Below, piece by piece: positions 8,759-15,763 of a stretch of 64,000 bases of DNA. The notes under the pieces are model-generated. The model made no database searches and was not told the origin of the DNA. It worked only from the letters and a program-made list of their open reading frames with translations. The translations under genes were made by a program, and so were the position numbers. The stretch is from assembly GCF_900106525.1 (NCBI RefSeq), contig NZ_FNOG01000001.1, positions 827,454 through 891,453 of the forward strand, read 5' to 3'. The stretch comes from Lysobacter enzymogenes. Its GTDB lineage: Bacteria > Pseudomonadota > Gammaproteobacteria > Xanthomonadales > Xanthomonadaceae. Every line of letters begins with the position of its first letter. Positions within the stretch are counted from its first letter, which is position 1.

Positions 8759-8784
8759 CGACGCCATGCGCCCGCAGCGCAGAG

Positions 8785-8860
8785 CCTCGGGCCTGAAGGC
8801 GCTCCCACAAAACCGGCGGCGACGCGCTTTTGTGGGAGGGCCTTCAGGCCCGAAGCTTTC
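8785..8860. repeat. Family A palindromic repeat, inverted pair (REP-like)
   Basis: Two inverted copies of a GTGGGAGGGCCTTCAGGCCC-type unit (8785-8812 minus, 8826-8860 plus) lie between two genes. The plus copy has a perfect internal hairpin, GGGCC-TTCA-GGCCC, behind a GTGGGA head. The minus copy is slightly decayed. The arrangement matches bacterial REP pairs. Confidence 0.85.
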
Positions 8861-8901
8861 CTGTCCGGTCGCTGCCTAAGCCGGCTTCCCGGAGACCCCG
8901 C

Positions 8902-9228
8902 ATGTTCAAGACCTTCCTGCTGTTCCTGCTCACCGCCGTCGCCGAAATCGTCGGCTGTTACTTGCCGTACCTATGGCTGCGCAAAGGCGGCAGCGCGTGG
9001 TTGTTGTTGCCGGCCGCCGCCAGCCTCGCGCTGTTCGCGTGGCTGCTGACCTTGCACCCCGCTGCCTCGGGCCGGGTTTACGCGGCCTACGGCGGCGTCT
9101 ACGTCACCGTCGCGATCTTCTGGCTGTGGTGGGCGGACCAGATCAAACCCAGCCGCTGGGATCTACTCGGCGCGGCGTTGTGCCTGGCCGGCATGGCGGT
9201 GATCATGTTCGCGCCGCGCACGGCTTGA
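8902..9228 (+). CDS. UPF0060/YnfA family small membrane protein
   Basis: A 108-residue inner-membrane protein with four predicted helices and the family pattern: [15 protein letters not shown] in the first helix region, [18 protein letters not shown] in the middle, and [21 protein letters not shown]. It belongs to the UPF0060 (YnfA) family, which is related to small multidrug-resistance transporters; the function is not firmly known. ATG 8902 was chosen because translation from it gives the full family length with helix 1 at the N-terminus. Confidence 0.9.
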   Translation: MFKTFLLFLLTAVAEIVGCYLPYLWLRKGGSAWLLLPAAASLALFAWLLTLHPAASGRVYAAYGGVYVTVAIFWLWWADQIKPSRWDLLGAALCLAGMAVIMFAPRTA

Positions 9229-9277
9229 ACCGCCAACTGTGCGTAGGCAGCATCGCGACAGGCAGGCAGGAGGCGCT

Positions 9278-9943
9278 ATGGGACGCGTAAAGGGATGGAT
9301 CGCCGCGGGATTGTTGGCCTTGGCGTGCGCGCAGGCGCAGGCCGATCCGGCGCCGCCGCGCGATCCGGACGATCTGCTGGTGTTCGTCGGCGAAAAGGAG
9401 TCGGTGGTTGAGTTCGAACCGCAGTTGCCGCCGAACGTTTTGCTGATGGATGGCGCGTTCAAGGCCCGCTTCCGGGTGGTGCAGGTGCTGCACGGCCGCT
9501 ACGACGGCGAGCGGATCGAGTTCGAGGCCTACGATCATTACTCCGAGCCGGGTTTCTCGTTCTTCCCGCACTCGTTGTTGTTCCTGGCGCGCGACGGCGA
9601 GCGCTACGTGCAGGTGAAGTACCAGTTCTACCCGGTGTTCCGCACCGCCGCGGGCGAATGGGCCGGTTGCGGTCCGTTGTCCGCGTGGGAACGCAAGGAG
9701 CGGCGCGGTATCGCCCCGGCGCGGCCGATGAGCTTCGGCGACGACGCCTATGTCCCACTGGACGCGTCTTGGACCCCGGTGTTTTCGCAAAAGCAGTTTC
9801 GACGTTCGGACTTCCGGGTCGAGGGGCGGCGCGCCTACTGTCTGCGCGGCGCGTCGGCGCAGGCCTTGTTCGAAGTCAAGAAACGCGGCGTGCTCAGGGA
9901 CGATGGCTGGTTCGCGGATGAGCCGCGGACGTCCGCGCGTTGA
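9278..9943 (+). CDS. Exported protein, paralog of the next plus-strand gene
   Basis: A 221-residue protein with a signal peptide (cleavage likely at AQAQA-DP, about residue 22). I do not recognise the family. Its core, FRVVQVLHGRYDGERIEFEA, SLLFLAR and AGEWAGCGPLS, matches position by position the core of the protein encoded at 10300-11034, so the two are paralogs. Two Cys (in WAGCG and AYCLRG) are kept in both and could form a disulfide. A strong Shine-Dalgarno AGGAGG (9268-9273) supports the ATG at 9278. The length and single signal peptide suggest a soluble periplasmic protein. Confidence 0.75.
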   Translation: MGRVKGWIAAGLLALACAQAQADPAPPRDPDDLLVFVGEKESVVEFEPQLPPNVLLMDGAFKARFRVVQVLHGRYDGERIEFEAYDHYSEPGFSFFPHSLLFLARDGERYVQVKYQFYPVFRTAAGEWAGCGPLSAWERKERRGIAPARPMSFGDDAYVPLDASWTPVFSQKQFRRSDFRVEGRRAYCLRGASAQALFEVKKRGVLRDDGWFADEPRTSAR

Positions 9944-10299
9944 ATCTGCTGCCACGCGCGGCCCGAGTTGCCGTGCCGTCATGCTCCGAAGCCCGACGCG
10001 AGCGTGCCGTAGCCGGCCTGCCGCGGCGCGATGCGCACAGCGGGCGAATCACAACGAAGCGCTGATCGCCTGCGACCGGCCGGTTGCCTCGTCGAACGGC
10101 GCGGCGGCCTGAGTGCCGTGGTGGCCCCGCTGCTGCTGTTCGAGGAAGCGGTGCGGCAGCGGCAGTTGGCGCGGCAGTTGCGTTAAGCGCAGGCGCGGCG
10201 TGGGTCGCGCCTGCCGCTGCGCGCGGGCGCGTCGGCGGCGCGCTTGCGCGGGTTGCCGAGGCGGTCGAGTATGCAGCCACCTACGCAGCGGAGATCTGC
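9944..10299. other. Intergenic region between two paralogous genes, no gene seen
   Basis: This 356-bp stretch has no convincing reading frame, tRNA or repeat of the families seen elsewhere. In-frame sequence upstream of the next gene is open but basic, Arg/Ala-rich and lacks a ribosome-binding site, so it is treated as untranslated. It may be the remnant spacer of a tandem gene duplication. Confidence 0.5.
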
Positions 10300-11034
10300 A
10301 TGAACCGGCATCCCTCGCGCCCGCATCCGGCGGTTGGCTTGCTGTGGGTGGCGCTGCTTTGCGCATGCGCCCGCGAACCCGCCGCACCGCAGGCCGACGC
10401 AGCGCCGCTGCCGGCGGCGCCTGCCGCGGCGCCGGCGCTCGATCCCGTCGCCGACCTGGTCGTCGCGGTGGGCGAACGGATCTCGCTGGAGTCGATGGCC
10501 GCGCAGGACGACGAATGGGGCGGACGCTACCGCGCCCGATACCGGGTCGAGCAATGGCTGCACGGACGCGATCAACGCGCGGAGTTGGAGTTCGACTTCC
10601 ACCAGCACCTCGGCGAGCCCGAACTGCTGGGTTTCGCGCATGCGCTGTTGTTCCTGCGGCGCGAAGGCGCGGGCCTGGTCGAAGTCGCCCACTACCCGGT
10701 CTTCGCCGCCCGCGGCGGCGGCTGGGCCGGCTGCGCGCCGGTATCGCAGATGCAAGCGCGTCGCCGCACTGATCGGGCGGTTGCGGTGCCGAACGCGTTC
10801 GCGGGCGAGGCAGCCTACACCCAGTGGCTGCCGCCGGAGCCGGGTTCGTACCCGGCGCGGGATTTCCAGGTCGACGGCAATCGCATCCGCTGCCTGACCG
10901 GCACGCCGGTGCAGGCCTTGTACGAGTTGAACCAGGACATCCTGGCCACCGGCCTGGGGCCGGACTCGCTGACGCCCGAACAAGTCCAGGCGCTGACGTT
11001 GCCGGTGGCGCCCGCCGCGCCCGGCGGCGGCTGA
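10300..11034 (+). CDS. Putative lipoprotein, paralog of the 9278-9943 gene
   Basis: A 244-residue exported protein. The N-terminus has a signal peptide ending in LLCAC, a plausible lipobox with Cys24 as lipidation site, then an Ala/Pro-rich linker. From about residue 65 it aligns with the preceding paralog: YRVEQWLHGRDQRAELEFDF, ALLFLRREG, HYPVFAARGGGWAGCAPVS and RIRCLTG. The family is unknown to me. One copy appears lipidated and the other soluble, which suggests that duplication was followed by a change of location. Confidence 0.75.
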   Translation: MNRHPSRPHPAVGLLWVALLCACAREPAAPQADAAPLPAAPAAAPALDPVADLVVAVGERISLESMAAQDDEWGGRYRARYRVEQWLHGRDQRAELEFDFHQHLGEPELLGFAHALLFLRREGAGLVEVAHYPVFAARGGGWAGCAPVSQMQARRRTDRAVAVPNAFAGEAAYTQWLPPEPGSYPARDFQVDGNRIRCLTGTPVQALYELNQDILATGLGPDSLTPEQVQALTLPVAPAAPGGG

Positions 11035-11144
11035 GCGCCGGCGCCGCTGAATGTCGCGTCGACGACACTCCGCCGCAGCCGGCCGCGTTATGGTGAGCCG
11101 ATAGCGAGACCGACCCAGCGCGCCGCCGGCGCGAGGAGACGCAG

Positions 11145-11450
11145 ATGAGCCAGCGCTTCCAGAATTTCCGCGAGTTCTACCCGTTCTACCTCAGCGAGCA
11201 CAGCAACCGCACCAGCCGCCGGCTGCATTTCGTCGGCAGTTGCGGGGTGCTGGCGCTGCTGGCGCTGGCGATCGCGCAGGGGCGGCCGTGGCTGCTCTTG
11301 GCCGCCTTGGTGTGCGGCTACGGCTTCGCCTGGGTCGGGCATTTCTTCTTCGAGAAGAACCGGCCGGCGACGTTCAAGCACCCGTTGTATTCGTTCGCCG
11401 GCGACTGGGTGATGTTCAAGGACATCCTCACCGGCAAGATCAGGTTCTGA
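11145..11450 (+). CDS. DUF962 / Mpo1-like membrane protein
   Basis: A 101-residue protein of the DUF962 (Mpo1-like) family. The family pattern is clear: FREFYPFYLSEHSNRTSRRLHF, two hydrophobic helices, GHFFFEKNRPATFKHPLYSF and DWVMFKDILTGK. Yeast Mpo1 of this family is an Fe(II)-dependent dioxygenase that degrades 2-hydroxy fatty acids; whether the bacterial short forms do the same is not known. The conserved His residues (in SEHSN, RLHF, GHFF, FKHP) are candidate metal ligands. Confidence 0.85.
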   Translation: MSQRFQNFREFYPFYLSEHSNRTSRRLHFVGSCGVLALLALAIAQGRPWLLLAALVCGYGFAWVGHFFFEKNRPATFKHPLYSFAGDWVMFKDILTGKIRF

Positions 11451-11521
11451 ACCGCGCTCCTCGCCGAGCGCACCCTTTCCAAGTCCGCGCGCGGCCGCCG
11501 CGCCGCGTACCCGATGCAAGG

Positions 11522-12103
11522 ATGCTGGCCGTGAAATCCCTGGCGTTCGCCGTTTTGAGCCTCGCCTGCGCCGCCGCGCGCGCGGCCGCGCCGAGCGCGC
11601 CGGACTTGCCGCTGCGCACCTCGCCGTGGCTGGAGGATGCGAAGGAGACCAAGACTTGTACCTTGGTCGATGTCTGGGTGAACGGCACCGGCAAGGTCGG
11701 CTCGGGCCAGCGAGTGGCGACGGTCTGGCTCGCGCGCGAGGACGGGGGGGCCTATCCGTCCGCCTGGCCGGCGTTGTATCTGTCCGTCGCCGGCCGCCCG
11801 TTGGCGCTGCGCCGCGAGGGCGCCGCCAGCGACATCGAAAGCCAGACCCTGCGCGAGCGCCGCGGCGCGGTGGTGCGGTGGTCGGCGCCGACCGAACGGG
11901 TCTCAGCCCGGCTGCAATTGCAGGCGCCGCGTCTGTACGCCGAACACGCCGACGGTTGGCGCCTGGTGCCGCCGGCCCAGGCCGTTCGGGCGCGCCAGGA
12001 CGAGGAGGCGACCCGCACCGTCTGGAAAGGTCGGCTCAGCCTGGACCTGCGCGGCCGCTCCTGGGAGCGCGAGGTCGAGGTGGTGTCGACCTGTGCCCCC
12101 TGA
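11522..12103 (+). CDS. Exported protein of unknown function
   Basis: A 193-residue protein with a signal peptide (residues 1-22, cleavage near ARA-AAP). The mature protein is rich in beta-forming segments (ALYLSVAGRPLALRREG, RGAVVRWSAP, RLSLDLRGRSWEREVEVVS). It has two Cys, one near the start (KTCTL) and one three residues from the end (STCAP), possibly bridged. I do not recognise the family. It lies 71 bp after the DUF962 gene and converges on the next minus-strand gene. Confidence 0.65.
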   Translation: MLAVKSLAFAVLSLACAAARAAAPSAPDLPLRTSPWLEDAKETKTCTLVDVWVNGTGKVGSGQRVATVWLAREDGGAYPSAWPALYLSVAGRPLALRREGAASDIESQTLRERRGAVVRWSAPTERVSARLQLQAPRLYAEHADGWRLVPPAQAVRARQDEEATRTVWKGRLSLDLRGRSWEREVEVVSTCAP

Positions 12104-12146
12104 TCGGGCGGCGTACGCCCCCGCAGCGCTCGCCGGACCGGCTCGC

Positions 12147-12794
12147 TCAGCGTCTGGGCAGATAGGGCGCGATCTCGCCGATCGCCTGCGCCGCTGCGCG
12201 CGGATGGGCGTCTTGCGCCGCCAGCGCACGCCACTGGGCGAGGCTGTCGCAGGGCGCCATCAGGCCGCGCAGCCACTTCGCGTTGTCCCAGCCGCCGGGC
12301 AGGTCCGGATCGTCGGCCGGCGCGGGGACGCTGGCATCGAACCCGTTGAGGAAAAAGCGCCGGCCGCGACGGTCGAAGTGCAGGCCGACGCGCCCGTCGA
12401 TCAGCACCGCGCCCTGGTCGGCGCCGACGAAGTGGAACCACTCGGTCTTCGCCGCCGGCCGGCGTGCGGCCAGCCACGGCAGCGCCTGCGCCAGCGGCAG
12501 GCCGCGCCCGCAGGCGAAGCTTGCGCCGAGATAGCGCCCGCGCAGGTAGAACGGCTTCAGCGTCAGCGCCCGCCAGCCGCCGCGATGGCGCAGCAGGACG
12601 TCGCCTTCGAGTTGCGCGGTCGCCCCCGGCTCCAGGCTGGAAGGTTGCCAGCCATGGGCGAGAGCGGTGTCCAGGTCCCACTCCGGGTCGAGTCCGAAGG
12701 CCGCGGCCGACACCAGCCGGCCATGGTCGAGAAACTGCGTGAGCACGGCGCGCAGGCTCAGCGGTGCTCGCGTCGTGGGCGCGTAGCCGTTCAT
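12147..12794 (-). CDS. Conserved-looking cytoplasmic protein of unknown function
   Basis: A 215-residue protein without a signal peptide or membrane segment. I do not recognise it. It is rich in Trp and aromatic residues (WDLDTALAHGWQPSSLE, RHRGGWRALTLKPFYLRG, KTEWFHFVG) and mostly beta-type in the middle third, ending in a short helical tail. Codon use is the same GC-rich pattern as neighbouring genes, supporting that it is real. It lies 52 bp downstream of the DUF486 gene on the same strand. Confidence 0.6.
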   Translation of the reverse strand: MNGYAPTTRAPLSLRAVLTQFLDHGRLVSAAAFGLDPEWDLDTALAHGWQPSSLEPGATAQLEGDVLLRHRGGWRALTLKPFYLRGRYLGASFACGRGLPLAQALPWLAARRPAAKTEWFHFVGADQGAVLIDGRVGLHFDRRGRRFFLNGFDASVPAPADDPDLPGGWDNAKWLRGLMAPCDSLAQWRALAAQDAHPRAAAQAIGEIAPYLPRR

Positions 12795-12846
12795 GTCCGC
12801 GCGCTCCCGCCGGTCCGCAAGCGGGGCTGCCTCGACCGGGGCCAGT

Positions 12847-13188
12847 TCAATCCAGGAAGATCAGCCACGCCGCCACCACGATCAGCCCGAACCCGGCCCA
12901 GTGGTTCCACTTCAGCGGCTGGCCGAGGTACCAGATCGAGAAGCAGGCGAACACCAGCAAGGTGATGACCTCCTGCATGCCCTTGAGCTGCGGCGCCGAA
13001 TAGACCGCGCTGCCCATGCGGTTGGCCGGCACCTGCAGGCAGTACTCGAACAAGGCGATGCCCCAGCTGACCGCGATGGCCACCGTCAGCGGCGCCGACT
13101 TGTACTTTAGGTGCCCGTACCAGGCGAAGGTCATGAAGATGTTGGAGCCGAGCAGCAGCAGGATCGGGTAGAGGCGGTCGGCGAGCAT
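12847..13188 (-). CDS. DUF486 family small membrane protein
   Basis: A 113-residue inner-membrane protein with four hydrophobic helices. NIFMTFAWYGHLK in helix 1, WGIALFEYCLQVPANRMG and FSAPQLK-like YSAPQLKGMQEVITL are typical of the DUF486 family, which resembles small drug/metabolite transporters. No substrate is known. It is divergent from the response-regulator gene and shares a 108-bp promoter region with it. Confidence 0.9.
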   Translation of the reverse strand: MLADRLYPILLLLGSNIFMTFAWYGHLKYKSAPLTVAIAVSWGIALFEYCLQVPANRMGSAVYSAPQLKGMQEVITLLVFACFSIWYLGQPLKWNHWAGFGLIVVAAWLIFLD

Positions 13189-13296
13189 GCAAGGGCCACG
13201 GGGGCGGTTTGTGATGGACCTACAGTATGGCCTTCACGAACCGTCCACCTTGTGGAGGGCAATCTTCACAAAACTGAAGGACAGTGGAGAGGCTGC
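13189..13296. promoter_or_regulatory. Divergent promoter region with direct repeat upstream of the response regulator
   Basis: Between the DUF486 gene and the OmpR-type regulator, CTTCACGAA (13232-13240) and CTTCACAAA (13264-13272) form a direct repeat spaced 32 bp, about three helical turns. OmpR-family proteins bind direct repeats, so this may be an autoregulatory site; this is inference. A Shine-Dalgarno GGAGAGG lies at 13286-13292. Confidence 0.4.
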
Positions 13297-14007
13297 ATGC
13301 AGGGTACGAGAGACGGGGGCCTGGTCCTCATCGTCGAAGACAACCGCAATATCTCCGAGATGGTGGGCGAGTACCTGGAAAGCCGAGGCTTCGAGGTCGA
13401 CTACGCCGCCGATGGTCTGGACGGATACCGGTTGGCGACGGAGAACAGCTACGACGTGGTCGTGCTGGATTTGATGCTGCCGCGCATGGACGGCATCGAG
13501 GTTTGCAAGAAGTTGCGCGAAGAAGCGCGAAAATCGACGCCGGTGCTGATGCTGACCGCGCGCGACACCCTCGATGAGAAGCTCACCGGCCTGAGCGCCG
13601 GCGCCGACGACTACCTGACCAAGCCCTTCGCGATCCAGGAACTGGAAGCGCGCCTGCGCGCCCTGATCCGGCGCGAGCGCCGCCAGGTCGGCGGCGAGGT
13701 GCTCAAGGTCGCCGATCTGGTGCTAGACCCGGCCAGCCTGCGGGTCACCCGCGGCGGCAGCGAATTGCAGCTCTCGCCGATCGGCCTGCGCCTGCTGACC
13801 ATCTTGATGCGCGAATCGCCGCGCGTGGTCAGCCGGCAGGAGATCGAGCGCGAGATCTGGGGCAACGGCCTGCCCGATTCGGACACCTTGCGCAGCCATC
13901 TGTACAACCTGCGCAAGACCATCGACAAGCCCTTCGACAAGCAATTGCTGCATACCGTGCAGAGCGCCGGCTACCGGGTGGCGGACATTTCGCAGCCGCC
14001 GGACTGA
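13297..14007 (+). CDS. OmpR/PhoB-family response regulator
   Basis: A 236-residue two-component regulator. The receiver domain (about 9-122) has the acidic pair E14-D15, the phospho-acceptor D58 in VVLDLMLPRMDG, the Thr in MLTARD and the Lys in LTKPF. The C-terminal winged helix (about 140-230) has LSPIGLRLLTILM, the recognition-helix region SDTLRSHLYNLRKTID and the wing LLHTVQSAGYRV. ATG 13297 is preceded by GGAGAGG. The histidine kinase follows directly and the MacAB-type exporter lies beyond, so it may control that exporter in response to envelope signals; the target is inferred. Confidence 0.92.
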   Translation: MQGTRDGGLVLIVEDNRNISEMVGEYLESRGFEVDYAADGLDGYRLATENSYDVVVLDLMLPRMDGIEVCKKLREEARKSTPVLMLTARDTLDEKLTGLSAGADDYLTKPFAIQELEARLRALIRRERRQVGGEVLKVADLVLDPASLRVTRGGSELQLSPIGLRLLTILMRESPRVVSRQEIEREIWGNGLPDSDTLRSHLYNLRKTIDKPFDKQLLHTVQSAGYRVADISQPPD

Positions 14008-14031
14008 TTGGACCGGTCCCCCGCCACCGCC

Positions 14032-15366
14032 ATGCCGCAAGGGCTACCGCGCAAGATCAAGCTTGCCTTCATCCTGCAAGCCTTGATCGGCAGCATAGCG
14101 ATCACGCTGGGCATCCTCCTGGCGGGGCTGGCGGTGCGCCATGTGGTGCTCGAGCAGCGCATGCAGCGCGAGGCCGACGACTACTGGGACGGGCGCAAGC
14201 GCGATCCGGCCTATCCGCTGCCGCGCACCTCGACCACGCGCGGCCATTTCGTCCCCACCGGCGCCAGCGATTCGGTGCTGCCGGCGCAGATGCGCGGGGT
14301 CGACTCGGGCCTGCACAACCTGCCCGGCGGCGGCCGCGTGGTGCTGGTGGACCGGCGCGAGAGCGGCAGCTTCTACCTGGTGTATTCGACCTCGCTGATC
14401 GACGAGGCGATCCTCTACACCGGTTTGTTCTCGCTGCTGTTCTCGCTGCTGACCACCTACCTGATTTCCTGGCATACCTACCGCACTTCCAAGCGCCTGG
14501 TCTCGCCGGTGAGTTGGCTGGCCAACGTGGTCTCGCAATGGGATCCGCGCGATCCCGACACCAGCCTGATCGAGCCGATCAAATTCCCCTACGACCCCGG
14601 CAGCGAAGTGCGCCGGCTGTCGAGCGCGCTCAGCGGCCTGGCCGAACGCGTCAGCGACTTCGTCCAGCGCGAGCGCGACTTCACCCGCGACGCCAGCCAT
14701 GAGCTGCGCACGCCGCTGACGGTGATCCGCGTAGCCACCGACCTGATGCTGGCCGACCCCGACACCCCGGTGCGCGCGCAGCGCTCGCTGCTGCGGGTGC
14801 AGCGCGCCGGCCGCGACATGGAGGCGGTGATCGACGCCTTCCTGATCCTGGCGCGCGAATCCGATGTGGAGCCGCAATCGGAAGAATTCGCCGTGCGCGA
14901 CATCGTCGACAACGAGATGGAGCGGATCCTGCCGCTGCTCAACGGCAAGCCGGTGGAACTGCATCTGTACGACGAAGGCGGCCCGCGCCTGACCGCGCCG
15001 CCGCATGCGCTGGGGGTGATGGTGGCCAACCTGCTCAGCAACGCGGTGCGCTTCACCGACAGTGGCCGCATCGACGTGCGCCTGGGCCGCGACAGCATCG
15101 AGATCCGCGACACCGGCATCGGCATGTCGGTGGAGACCCTGACCAAGGCCTTCACCCCGTTCTACCGCGCCGATTTCTCCGCCGGCGACGGCAAGGGCAT
15201 GGGCTTGTCGATCGTGCGCCGGCTCGGCGAGCGCTTTGGCTGGCCGGTGACCCTGACCAGCGCGCCGGGGCAGGGCACCACCGCGGTGATCCGGTTCAAG
15301 CCGGGCCTGCCGCAACCGCCGGCGCCGCCGCCGAGCGCGCCGGTGCCGCGGGTGCCGGAGGCCTGA
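14032..15366 (+). CDS. Sensor histidine kinase, partner of the upstream regulator
   Basis: A 444-residue class-I histidine kinase. Two membrane helices (about 12-36 and 125-147) flank a periplasmic sensing loop of roughly 90 residues, followed by a linker, the dimerisation/phospho-acceptor motif RDASHELRTPL (H223), the N-box NLLSNAVRF, G1 DTGIGM and G2 GKGMGLSIV. The C-terminal tail is Pro-rich. A TTG at 14008 in the same frame would add eight residues and starts right at the regulator stop; ATG 14032 is preferred because MPQGLPRKIKLAF is a normal start of such kinases. It is co-transcribed with the regulator. Confidence 0.92.
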   Translation: MPQGLPRKIKLAFILQALIGSIAITLGILLAGLAVRHVVLEQRMQREADDYWDGRKRDPAYPLPRTSTTRGHFVPTGASDSVLPAQMRGVDSGLHNLPGGGRVVLVDRRESGSFYLVYSTSLIDEAILYTGLFSLLFSLLTTYLISWHTYRTSKRLVSPVSWLANVVSQWDPRDPDTSLIEPIKFPYDPGSEVRRLSSALSGLAERVSDFVQRERDFTRDASHELRTPLTVIRVATDLMLADPDTPVRAQRSLLRVQRAGRDMEAVIDAFLILARESDVEPQSEEFAVRDIVDNEMERILPLLNGKPVELHLYDEGGPRLTAPPHALGVMVANLLSNAVRFTDSGRIDVRLGRDSIEIRDTGIGMSVETLTKAFTPFYRADFSAGDGKGMGLSIVRRLGERFGWPVTLTSAPGQGTTAVIRFKPGLPQPPAPPPSAPVPRVPEA

Positions 15367-15428
15367 GGCCTCGGCCTCCTGCCGGGAACAGATAGCCCAG
15401 ATCGCCGCATCGTTGGTGGGCGCAGCCG

Positions 15429-15569
15429 GCTTTTGTGGGAGGGACTTCAGTCCCGATGCTTTCCGTTCAGATCGCGGCGACCCGGCACAACAGCGTCGGG
15501 ACTGAAGTCCCTCCCACAAGAGGTCCTTCCACAGAAGTCGCCTACCCACTGAAGTCCCTCCCGCAAGCG
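15429..15569. repeat. Family A palindromic repeat array
   Basis: A plus-strand unit (15429-15464), an inverted unit (15488-15523) and a partial third (15546-15569) of the GTGGGAGGGACTTCAGTCCC type. The internal stem here is GGGAC-TTCA-GTCCC. The array fills the gap between the kinase gene and the exporter genes. Between it and the next start lies an AT-richer stretch (15660-15710) that could hold the exporter promoter. Confidence 0.85.
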
Positions 15570-15763
15570 CCCGGCGATCCTCATCCCGACCGCGCGACGC
15601 TTCGCCTCATCGCCGCATCCATGAACCGATGCCGCCTTGCCGCCGCTTCGCGCACGCGGTCAAACTCGACATCGGCAACAGGCGTTGAAAAATTCGACGC
15701 ATAACGTGTCAACCCCATTCAGCCACGCGCGTTGGCACCTGCAGAGCCCACCGTCCCGAACTC

